A stretch of 64,000 nucleotides of DNA from Vanessa cardui. Its lineage: Eukaryota > Arthropoda > Insecta > Lepidoptera > Nymphalidae. The notes under the pieces are model-generated. The model saw nothing but the letters and a program-made list of their open reading frames with translations. It had not been told where the DNA came from and did not search any database. The stretch is from contig NC_061147.1 of assembly GCF_905220365.1 (NCBI RefSeq), positions 7,750,001-7,814,000 of the forward strand. The letters run 5' to 3'. Position 1 is the first letter of the stretch; the number at the start of each line of letters is the position of its first letter. The position numbers were made by a program, and so were the translations under genes. Below are positions 45,188-57,800 of this stretch, piece by piece.

Positions 45188-45375
45188 TTTATTCAAGTAC
45201 TAGTAGTTGCCCGCGGTTTCGCTCGCGTCTTAGGGTGTTGGTTGTCATGTGTCACGCAAAAAAGTAGGCTATGTCCTTTCTTGGATTCTTGGATGGAATT
45301 CGTTTCAGCGGTTTGGTCGTGTAAGAGCAGACAGTCAGACAGAGTTACTTTCACATTTATAATATACATAGATTC
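45188..45375 (-). mobile_element. Helitron-like element
   Basis: On the minus strand: tctatgtatattataaatgt...gcgagcgaaaccgcgggcaa ending CTAGT. Confidence 0.6.
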
Positions 45376-45741
45376 ATATTCTACTAAAAATCTATTAAAA
45401 AAATGGAATCCAGAGATTTTTATTCCGCGTATCTCTCTTAAATTTAATGGCTATAAATAATTTCACGATACTCTTTGAAGTCATGGGCTTGGACGGGACA
45501 TTGAAACGTCAAACTCAAACGTGTACAAACACGTATATATAACGTTTTTAAAATGAAACGTTTCTGACTGGCTGGTTAACCTCAGATGTATTGATCAAAT
45601 CTTTGCTACATTTTAAATAAATTTTAAAAAATCGACTCGACCTGTATTCGTTCTTTTTTTAAATAGAAACAAAAGAAGATCACAATATTATCAATAAGAT
45701 AATAGGAATGAGTGACTGATGTATGTTATAATTGTTCGCAG

Positions 45742-45779
45742 GTGTTGTTTCATGGTGGGAGTGAGGAAAGGGGGGCAAG
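45742..45779 (+). promoter_or_regulatory. Itpr 5' leader with overlapping uORF
   Basis: A good acceptor (tgttcgcag, AG at 45740-41) precedes the start codon by 38 bp, implying an upstream non-coding exon. In this leader an ATG at 45752 opens an 11-codon frame ending TGA at 45785-45787, overlapping the Itpr start (45780) in another frame. The uATG context is weak (T at -3); the main ATG context is strong (A at -3, G at +4), so leaky scanning is plausible. Confidence 0.55.
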
Positions 45780-45862
45780 ATGGGTGACAGTTTCCTGCAC
45801 CTGGGTGACATCGTGTCCCTGTTCGCGGAGGGCTCTGTGGCAGGATTCCTCAGTACCTTAGG
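45780..45862 (+). CDS. Itpr: Itpr coding exon 1
   Basis: MGDSFLHLGDIVSLFAEG then SVAGFLSTLG. Donor ttagg|gtgagt, phase 2. Lacks the short N-terminal insertion that I recall for the Drosophila protein and resembles vertebrate receptors in length. Confidence 0.95.
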
Positions 45863-48800
45863 GTGAGTTGGAAAATCATTATCGTTGTACATTGGAATAT
45901 ACCATAATGTTTTTGTTTTCGCTGTTTTCTATTTTCTTTATTGTTTTGAACTATTTTTTTTTACTAATATATATTTTTATTGATTTGAAATTTTAATTAC
46001 GTGTTTTATAAAAATAATTAAAATTGATTTCTCACAATTATCACAAACGGACACAATATAATATTTAGATTTAAGCACGTACATTTTATTTATGATATAA
46101 ATATTATTATAAAATATTATTATAAAAATAAAGTGTACCTATTTATAAACGACAACTCTCGAAATCACATAAAAACTAATAAAGTAAATTCATTGAAACT
46201 TTTATGTACGATGTGTAGGTATATATACAACATAGTAACTATTTCTTCACCACATCTCAATCGTATGAAACAAAAAATAATCTATTGCTATAAAACAAAT
46301 TAAATTATTCAAAACCTTTAATAATTTGACGACCTTCTTGATCGAGTATGGTGTACACCGGTTTTCATGGGTACGCCACTCCGAGGTCCCCGGTTCGATT
46401 CCCGGCCGATGTAGAAATAGTTCATTAGTTTTCTATGTAGTCTTGGGTCTAAGTGTTCGTGGTACCGTTGTTACTTCTGATTTTCCATAACATAAGTGTT
46501 TTAGCTAGTTACATTGCGATCACAGTAATGTATGTGATTTTGTCCAATATTTATTTATTTTAAAACAAGAACGTAATCGAATATACATACAGTAAAGTAA
46601 AGTAACAGCCTGTAAATTTCCCACTGCTGGCCTAAGGACTCCTCTCCTATTAAGAACATATTCACCACGCTGCTTTGAATGAGGGTTGGTGGAATGCACA
46701 TGTGGTAGAATTTCAATGAAATTAGACACATGCAGGTTTCCTCACGATGTTTTTACAAATTAAGCACATATATATAGTAAGTGCTTGTTATTAAAGTGTT
46801 ATAAAGTTAGCAAACAAACAAGCAAAGCCCTTTAGAGAGCGTCTTCTCTGGAAGGACAAAGTCAATTTCCTCAGTATTCAAAGTAATCTCCGTTCTATCC
46901 GATGAGCTTTAGGATTCCGTGACTTGAATTTAGTTCAGACACAGTTCGAGTCTTGAGTTTAATTGAGAAACTTATATATATTTGATAATATAATTTGATA
47001 TAGTTCTAAGGGGAAATAATTTAAAAATAAATTTTAGAATAAGTATTTAAAGAATAATCATTTAAAAGTTCGACCAGTCAATAATTATCTGTTTTAAAAT
47101 ACTTTTATTAATATTGTATATAATATTGTATAAAAGAGCCGAGTGCTAGAACTAGCTAAAAGAGCTAGAACGCGTACATCTTAACCGATGATTGCGGGAT
47201 CATACCCAGGCAAATACCTCTGAATTTTCATGTGTTTATAATTCGTTTTGAGCGCGACGATGAAGGAAAACACCGTGGGAAAATCTGCATGTGTCTAATT
47301 TCAATGAATTTCTGCAACGTGTTAATCTAACAACCCGTATTGGAGCAGCATGATGGAATATGTTCCTAACCTTCTGCTCAAAAGGTTAGCACGCCTTAAC
47401 CAAGCAGTGGGATATTTTACAGGCTGTTACTATTGTATAATATTGTATTATTTACTCAAAATTAGGTATAAAAAGTAAGCATTGTCTTATACCATTTTAT
47501 CCAATTTAGTTCAGTGGTTTGAACACAGAAATACGGAAAGACTTACTTTCGCCAATGTATATTATATAGTGTAAATAAATAAATTAAAAATAATTATGAA
47601 TTTTCTTATAAGGCTTGATCTGAATGTTCCAGATATTTTATTTGTAAACTCAAGGGAATCAAAGGGCGCTAAATATAGAAATTTTTCCCTTGTACGGTAC
47701 GCTTATTTTGCGCTCGTGAAAACCTTTTTTTTACACGAACGTTTGTTGCAGGTTGGTAGATGACAGGTGCGTTGTTTGCCCTGAGGCAGGCGACCTGACT
47801 GATCCGCCCAAAAAGTTCCGGGGTAAGTGTAACGAATTCGTGTTATTTCTAAAACGACAGAATATTTATTTCCATTTAAACAAAAGTCACGGTATCACAC
47901 GTGCCCATAAAAATATTTATTAATAATTAGCCGTTGAATTCAATCGTTTAGATAGACATTTAAAAGAATCGCCATCTCCTCGCACACAATACGCACTCTT
48001 TCATTATAAATTTAATTATTCATAAATAAACATTGTGTTGTAAATTAACGTTATTTAAGTGTAACAAAAATCACTTATCCATAATTACATAATTAGTTCA
48101 TTTATTTCAGAAATCATAAAAGATCCAATTTTAATAAAGCTTAATCAAAAATAATAGCATTTAAAATTTGTTTTCTCTGTGTTCTTTATTAATACGCGTT
48201 GTTTTATATTGTTTTTAATTAGCGGTAATTGGTAACGAATTGAATAATTACAGAATATGTAACAGTTATTATATTAATAAAAAAAATACTGTTAGCCGGA
48301 CGCATCAGCGGTATGTTTAAAATTCAACGATTTTTTTGTGGTCATGTTGCAAGTTTGTTTTATTTTTTTGTATATTTTTAAATATAGAATCTCACGAACA
48401 ATTAAAAAAGAGGTTATTATATATGCTAAAATTAAAAAGCTTTAAGAGAACACAATCAAAGGAATTTTTAAAAAAGGATTTCTTTGTACTAATCTTACAA
48501 ATATTTGCCAGATTGCCTGTTCAAGATATGTCCTATGAACCGCTACTCCGCTCAGAAGCAGTTTTGGAATACTGCCAAGCAGTCCGCCAATGCCAGCGCC
48601 GATACAGATACCGGACTGCTGAAGAGGTTGCATGTAAGTACCCTCATCTTTTTCTTACAATGGTTATAAAGACACGTATATTCGTACAACTTAGATATAG
48701 CATCGGAAAATTCAATAAAACCGATTACTGTCGATTTACACAACCAATAGAAATAGCTACCTATCGCGCCATTCGTCGTTATAGATTCTCGCGTCAGTAT

Positions 48801-51800
48801 AACTCGAGAAAACAAGTGCATGTAATCGACGTGTCAAGTAGGCTATGTTACAATGCGAAAAATAATGTGTCAATTATTGTGATCAGCTTCTATTATGAGT
48901 TAAAAAATGGTTATTTATCAACGAAAGTTGAAAAGAATATATTTATTCAAAAACCCATAAATAAAAATGCATTTTTTCAAACGATTGTCACGTGACACAA
49001 AACGCTCCTAATTGGCCGGGCTTATGATAAAGTCACTTGCTTGTCAACCTTGCTTTTCTATTATATGTACCACAGATTAAAATACAGGGAGGTGACGTCA
49101 CCGACCCCATTTCCGCCATATTGGCCAAGTAGCGTTTTCGCGCGTTATTTAAATATGTAATTTTTAATATGATATTTTTCGGCAAATATGTACTAGAAAT
49201 AAAAAAAAAAATAACTTACTGGGTTCCTTAACCTCAACTTAATAATATAAAATAGATTTTAAAAACCAGTCAAATAGCCTATTGACGTATGTATTTGGTC
49301 ATATGATATTACAAGTTATTACGTTTGTGTAAAGATCATATTCACATAAGAAATAAATATTGATAATTAGGGATAGCGTACCTACTTAATTCGGATGTGA
49401 TCGGATTTACGATATTTGCCGATACTACATCTAAGTTGTGTCGTACATAAACATTAATTTCCATCTATAGTTCCAAACCCAAAGAGATTAATATTAATAA
49501 AAAAAGACGTCGAATTGATGCGATATCATTGTATGAAGACTTGAATAATATAGTATGGCATTCGTAAAAAAGGCCGTTTTGAAGAAGCAGTTTCCGAAGG
49601 TTTTTTTATGGAATAAGTTGACGGACATATGGGCCACCTGATGATAAGTGGTCACCATCATCCATAGACAATGACGCTGTAAGAAATATTAACTATTCCT
49701 TACATCGTCAATGCGCCACCAACCTTGGGAACTAAGATGCTATGTCCCTTGTGCCTGTAGTTACACTGTCTCAGTCACCCTTCAAACCGGAACACAAAAA
49801 TACTGCGTACTGTTGTTTAGCGGTAGAATATCTGATGAGGGTGGTTTCTACCTTGGATATAAGTAGTCAATTGCACTAGTAGTGTGTTATAAATAAATAT
49901 ACATCAATCAAAAACCTAACGTGTTTATTCCTTAAACGAATAAGAAACTGCGAAAATAATCAACGGGATTTTTTTTCTTAAATATGATGTCGCAATTATC
50001 ATTTTGATGCAATAACAATAAATATATTTATGTTATTTTAAACAGCTTGGAGGCGATCATTTTATTCCCAAGGTGCAATCAAGAATTCATTAGTGTTGTA
50101 ATATCCTTTAGCTCAAACGCTCTTAAACGAATCTTAAATTTTACAATTTAAAATTTTTGAAGGTTTTTCTGGATCCTGTTCTACAATTTGGATGGTTAGG
50201 AACACATATAGTAAGAGATAGTGTTGGCAGTTACAAGGCGTCGAGATTGAGTCGAGATGGCCCAGTGGTTAGAACGCGTGCATCTTAACCGATGATTGCG
50301 GGTTCAAACCCAGGCAAGCACCGCTGATTCATGTGCTTAATTTGTCTTTATAATTCATCTCGTGCTCAGCGGTGAAGGAAAACATCGTGAGGAAACCTAT
50401 ATGTGACAAATTTCATAGAAATTCTGCCACATGTGTATTCTACCAACCCGCATTGGAACTGCGTGGTGGAATATGTTCCAAACCTTCTCCTCAAAGGGAG
50501 AGGAGACCTTTAGCCCAGCAGTCGGAATTTACAGGCTGTTGTTGTTCTACAATTGTCTCAGAAAAGACTTAATACTGAGTACTACTGTTTTGCGGTACAA
50601 TATCTGATGATTGGTGTGAGTAAAACTAGTATGTCAAAACTAGTGACCAGCCCTGACTTTGCACAGGAGCAATGCTTAAGTTATACTAGAGCATGTCGTT
50701 TAACGTTTACAGATTTTCAGTCATTAGACAATACACCGCTACGACTTACGATAGCACTTTAGAAACTAGAATCATCATCACCATAATAATCATCATCATC
50801 ATCACCACCACCATTATAATCACCACCATCATCATCAACATCATCATCAATCATCATCATCAATCATCATCATCATCGTCATCATCAACAAGAACAGCTT
50901 TTTTTCGTCCACTGCTGGACATAGGCCTCTCCAATAGCACGCCACTGTGATCGATCTTCGGCTAAAATTATCAGCGTTACTATATTGTGCACGTATAATA
51001 CATATAAATCCTTGTTTATTTTAAAATATATAAGCATACCATAGGGACAAACAGAGGTAAACGGAACTTTGTTTAATACCATGTAATTATAATAAAAATT
51101 TACAATAACTTTGTACTCTTTTTCCACAAAATCGATTTTTATATAATATTATTAAAATCTGCGTTCGAGCGTGATTAAGTCAAACGAGCAAATATTATAT
51201 CGGTAAGCTTTATCATATTATGCACATTATATTATCTGCTGATAGCGAAGTATTGAACTTTAGGCAAGCGTAAGGATAAGCCAGTCCTAAGCATTTTAAC
51301 TACAAACGATCTTAGTCTTATATACGTATAACTAGCGACCCGACTTCGCACGGGTTCAGTGATGTGGCATCACAGTGGAAACTTCTAAAATGTTCAGTGT
51401 TTCTCTACTAAAATGTCCATGTATTATATATTAAAACCTTCTTCTCGAATCACTCCATCTATTAAAAAAAAAACCGCATCAAAAATCGTTGCGTAGTTTT
51501 GAAGATTTAAGCATACATACTTATATAGGAACATAGAAAGCGACTTTGTTTTATTCTATGTTGTAATGGGATAGTATTTTTTTTATTTGGGTTATTATGC
51601 AATACTTATGAATAGCGTCTCTTATCACCCGTGATTTATTAAAAAGGATAATTTTTATTCGACGACCTCCGTGGTCGAGTAGTGTAGGCACACCGGTTTT
51701 CATGGTTACGCCACCCCGAGGTCCAGGATTCGATTCCCGGCCGAGACTATGTAGAAAAAGTTCATTAGTTTTGTAATTTGCCTTGGGTCTAGATGTTCGT

Positions 51801-54800
51801 GGCACTGTCGTCATTTCTGATTTTCTATACCACAATTGCTTAAGCTATATTGGGATCAGAATAATATATGTGTTGGTGTCCAATATAATTCATCTGGAGC
51901 TAGATCGCTGGTAGAAATAACTTTGAGCAAGGCTGTAGTGGGTTATAATTATTGGCAGATGTATCCACCAGGTGTTAGAGCCTGGTCGAATAAGCTACAA
52001 AAATTCCCCATAAAATTTAGGAAACCCCAGCAACTGGATAGATATATGCTGTATTTACTTTATAAATATACATATATGATACTTATATTTTACCACTGAC
52101 GTTTATATGAGTTATGTCTAAAGCTTTTTGTAAAGCGAAATTGCTTTAGCGGACAAGTTAATTAGATGTTTTATCTTGTCAGTCTTCTTTTATACAAAAA
52201 AATTATCGCTTGTTTTCCGATTATGTACACTAATCGCATTATAATAAGAACTCATTTCGCGTGAAAGATTAAACAAGATCAATTCATTCGAAAAATAAAG
52301 CTCGTGTAACGTGTCGGAAGTGAAACTCTGCGTCAGAAATATTCAATTATAAACTCAAATTCCACTTTATTTCTTTTGAGACATAATTTTGTGGTTATTC
52401 CAATTAATGGTAAATAGTCTTCACTAGTCATAAACATTGGCGCCGTTAAAATTTTCACCATTCCGTACATGACCAAAGGTGGTGTCGATCTTAGGAACTA
52501 ATTGGATGTGTCCCTTGTGCCTGAACTGACTCACTTCATTTAAATTTATTTTAAGTTCAAAAATGTGCTGACTTCAATTGTGCAACGTACTTTGCGTTTC
52601 CTCTGAATGAACTTACGTTTTCTTAATAGCATCCCTATACAATTCTTCAGTAGTTCACCAATAATCACACGACATTATGATACATCTTATCTTATTGTGC
52701 CAGTTTACTTCTTTTCAACCTCTCGATTCCTTTAATTCTTCTTAGATTGAATCTATTATTTGTTCTTCTATTTTGACATAACCAATGTATGTTCACTTAC
52801 ACTTACATATTTTATGTTTGAACTTTATATATATTTACATATTATAGCTGTGTTGTGTTATTTGTTGTTGTTGTTGTTGTATGTGTGTTATTTTTATTGT
52901 TTTACTTTTGTATAATTTCTACTGTATATAATATGTTCAACTCAGGTTTGACTGGCGAATTTCTGGCATTAAATATAAACGAATAAGCCTCAGATATAAC
53001 TCGGCCTTCTAAACAGTTGTAGGCATTTTATCGTTTACTTATCTTAAAAAAATAATCTCATGTTTCTGGCATAAGGTAAAACTCAGAAAACAATCTACTT
53101 TATCCAATCTACTTACTATTACTTAGTCTGAAAGTTTCAAGTAACTAACAAGATTGAGTGTTCAACTATTCACATAAACTTACTGTTGTTTATTAACATA
53201 ATACTAAACTGCATCACAATTAACAATGGTATTAACATAAATTAACGTCTTCAAGATCGTCGTTAATATAATAAAACGTTAACTACACTCGTAATTATAT
53301 GACTTAATAAAAAGTGGTTTAAATTTAAGAAGTATTAATAATATTTCAAATCAATTTTTTAGATATTCGTACCAAGGCTTCTGTAAAAACTGGTAATCGA
53401 AATCTGACCATTTTTTAAAGTTGTTTTAGCTAAAATACAGGTTTCAGTACATCGTTTTATTGCATGCATTTATTATTATGCAAATTTTGATATAGACAAA
53501 GAATATTTTATTACGTTTAATACAATATATCACATTTGTAATAATTTGAAGAACATGATGTCTTCCTGAACTTCTGGTTTGATAAGATTCTCAGAAAGCC
53601 ACTCAACGGCTCACAAACATATATGGAGATTTTATACAACACAATCGTACACAAATGTACGCTTAAATACAGATGCACTCTCGTAATCCGATGGTACGAT
53701 AAATCGAAACAAGCAGAGAGAGTTCAGACATAGGACTTATACTGGTAACATCCTTTATATCTATACTTCATCTTCTTCTTTCTGATTTTTAAGATATTCT
53801 TGACAAGAATAAAAGCTACATTTTATAGTTCCTATTGAGAATGTGTATGTAGTTTGAGTTCTGCAACTTTATAAGGAACTGCTACACCAATGAGACGGTT
53901 TAATAAAGTTGAGAAATACAGGAAACTATTTAAAATATTCCAATGCAATACGTGTCAAAATAATATTTTCAAAAATAGCATCCTTTGAAAAATGGTCCAC
54001 AACAATGTTTTTATAGATCGTCTACGTGAATCATAAATAACGTCTATGATGCCGAGTTTGTTTATTTTCTTACTCTTCGATTGAAATATTTAAAGCGTTA
54101 CACGTTGACCTGTTTAAAATCAGAGAAAAAAAATCGAATCAAATGCCAATTTAATATCGACAGTGTGATCATATCAGTCACGTAGATACGATCTATTTTC
54201 ACTTTATTAGTGGGTGGATTGGGATGTTTATACACATATATTGGTCGATTACATGCGATATTACTCGGTATTACATTCGTAATGCGAGTTATTATCTTGG
54301 ATTACATACTTAAATATATCCCTATGAACTCAGCGTGTAATCTACCTGTTTGCTGGTACCTTTTCACTGGAAACAGTTGACGAATAATATTACTTTTGTT
54401 TGTTTTTTTGTCTCTAATTCAATGATGTTCTAGTAAACAGATATGTCATTAACGCGCAAATAGTGAAGACTAAAAAACGTCCTAATTGGGACGTTTGCCT
54501 TTAGTCGTTTTCATCATAATTATGCCAGTAATACGTTATAATACATCATAATTATGTAGTAATACGTTTTGCGTAATTAAAACATCTAGTTATCCCTTTT
54601 ACTTATTGTTTTTATCAAGCTATCCTTTTTACTTACTATCATATATACTACAAACTATGTTGCAACAATTAGATAGAGATAGTAAAAAAGCTGGTTTATC
54701 AATGAATCCAGAGAAAACTAAAATAATGACGAATGCGATAAAAGAAAACATAGAACTATAGAACAGGAGATTATCAAATATGTCGATGAATACATATATC

Positions 54801-57800
54801 TAGGACAACTAATATCAATAAAAGACCAATATTCGAAAGAAATAGACAGAAGAATCAGCAACACTTGGGAACGTTACTGGTCCCTGCGAGAAATATTTAA
54901 GAACGAAACAATACCAATTTCGGAGAAAAGCAAACTGTTTAACTTGTGTATCCTCCCATGTCTCACCTACGGGTGTCAAACTTGGCTTGCCACCAGTAAA
55001 AACATCCAAAAACTTACAGTTTGCCAACGCAATATGGAACGAAGTATGCTAAGCATAAGGCTACGTGACAGATGGACGATCACAAAGATAAGGACAAAGA
55101 TGAAAGTGAGCGATATCTTAAAGAAAAATGGACGAAAGACGTAATAGAATGGTATCTTAGGAATGGGAAAAGACAAAAGGGGCGCCAAACCAAAAGATGG
55201 GACGATGACCTACCAAAAGGTTGGAGAAGACTTGCTCATGACAGACACGAATGGAAAAAACCAAAACCCTATGTCGAAAGACAACCTGACTAACGAACTG
55301 GTTGCTGTAGAATTTAAGATATGTCTTAAATCAATTATATTTATTGTAACCATTACTTATAGTGTTATTAGTTATTTATAAGTATTTTGGTCAGCGAATA
55401 AAGACTTTTATTATTATTATATTATTATTATTATCCTTTTTACTTGTAACGAAATGTAAAATAAACGGTCCCCGGCGCGGCACACTTTTTTCTGTTGTTT
55501 AGTATGGGTATAACATATCTGTTTATTACAATATCATTGCTCTAATTACATTTAAATAAAATTTTTATTATTGTTAAAATGATAGCTAAATACCCTATTT
55601 CTATTTTATTACAGCCTGCGGAACTTTTCCTCTAAGTAGCTTCAATTCAGTGGCATAGTGAATACACGTATGCTAGACATTTCTTTAACACATGACTCCA
55701 CGCGATATTTGTATAGTTATCGCCTATAATAAAATAAATTTCCAATCCAAAGGCATATTAAAAACTTGAAGTATCAGTAATGCTTCGATTTTGCAGGTTG
55801 CAATTTATCTATTTTGTAAGAAGAAACTCGAAACTGATCGCAGAAGACCGTGTTTGAAACGTCAAAATGTAATATACGATATTGACTATAAAATTATAGG
55901 ATACACGTATCGATATAATGTTGAAAAAGAATAACTACCGAGTTTCTTGACGGTTCTTCTCGGAAGATTTTACTTTCCGAACCGGTGGTAGCTTCAGTTC
56001 ATTGTTAATTGACGATTCAAGAGTTCCTGTAAAAGCCCACTTGAATAAAGTTTATTTTGATTTTTTTTTTGAAAATGACGTATCACTGTACGTCAGATGT
56101 CAATATTGATACACGAAGTGGTATCTTACAGCTTACTCTCTCGGCTCGGCTTACACACACGAACATTATAAGATAAATAAAAGTTTTTAAAAATAGAAGA
56201 CATTTCAGTAAGAACAAAAGCAAAGAAAACATTACGATTAACCCAGATAATCTTGTCATCTGTCAAATATTTTTAAATGCATCTCATAAAGTGAATTTAA
56301 CGTCCCAATTCACTTGATCGATGTTCCTGTTACACAATTTAATCGCTGATATTTCTTTCATCTCGCTGTAATAAGAATTTTAGAAGACATTAATACTTGA
56401 CAGGTTGAATAAACGGTTTGTCGTAATGGTTTTAGGACTGAACGTTACATATAAATCCTTCGGCGACAAACTCGATTATTCTCGTTCCGTTTTAACGAAA
56501 TATGCAACGCTTAATTATATTTTAAATCTCTTTAATGTTTATTTATTATTTATGGACTTAAGTTTTTTCCTTTGAGTCCTGTCGTTTGACAAAAATAAAT
56601 GTTGCATTATTGTAAAGTTTCTAAATACATTATGAATTAATTTACTCAAACTATTGATTCTATAAACAATGAATTTGTCAAATATAAGGTTTATAACACA
56701 TCATATCTATACTACTATATAAATCTCTTGAGTCTGTCTGTACACTAAATTTTTTTGTAGAATTTCTTCATAAATATTCTTTTTATGAATGACTGACATC
56801 AGTTTTACCATTTTTGAAATTTTTGTCTGTCTGTCTGTCTGTATGTCCCGCTATAACTCGAGAACGGCTGAACCGATCTTTATAAAATTTGGTATGTGGA
56901 AAGAACATGTGCTTGCGCAAATGATAGGCTATTAATATACGCAAAAAAGTATGTGTTTGTGTGTAAGCCATCTATAGACTCAGAACCTATTTGACGGACC
57001 AACTTGAAAATTGATATGCGTATGTATTATTACTCGAAGAAGGATTGTATGCTATCCCCGTTGGTGTAACACACCACCAGGTGACGCTGCGATCTATAGA
57101 ATTATACATCGTACAACCGATTGTCATGAAAATTTGCATATACATGTATTTTTATGGAGGAAGTGATTATGCTATCCACATTGATGTAACTTGCCACCAG
57201 GTGACGCTGCGATATATAGACTTCTGAATCGTCTATCCGATTGTCATGAAAATTAGTATGAACAATTATTTTTTCCGGACGAAGTGATTATTTCACCCGT
57301 ATCGTTAAAAATTACCAGCAGCTGGCGGTTCCACGTATCGACTTTGATACCCATCATCCGATAATTATAAAAAAGAAAATATATTGCAAAAGCAAATCAA
57401 CTAACTTAATTTTCGTCATTTGTCAATAAACATAAAATAATAACAACAACTATAATAATTATCGCTTTGAGATAATTATGAATTGTATATACGGGCAGAA
57501 ATGATTAGCTGTTTTGTTTATAAGAAAGTGAACGATGATCATAATTGGTAAGTATACTCATAACTTCAATAACAGTGAACCTTTAGATTAAAATGTAAAC
57601 GTCAAAGTCAAATAACAGTTACACTTTTGACGTTGTTTACAATGTCATCAAAAGAACAAAATATCGGAACATCGACGAGAAGCGCGCAGCGTCATACAAC
57701 CAAAAGAGCTACGAAAATACCACAACAACAAGAAATACGTTTAGTAGTAAATAAAAACCGAATTTCTTCTTTAAGAGCTCCTGAAACAGTTGGTCAACGT

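Noticed and set aside
48336..48995. 219-codon open frame around Itpr exon 3
   Set aside because: The frame is not that of Itpr exon 3 (48512-48633) and runs into a MITE; it is a shadow frame.
54944..55293. Host gene with CQRNMERSM-type motif
   Set aside because: Typical C-terminal text of RTE-like LINEs, with frameshifts and an insertion signature.
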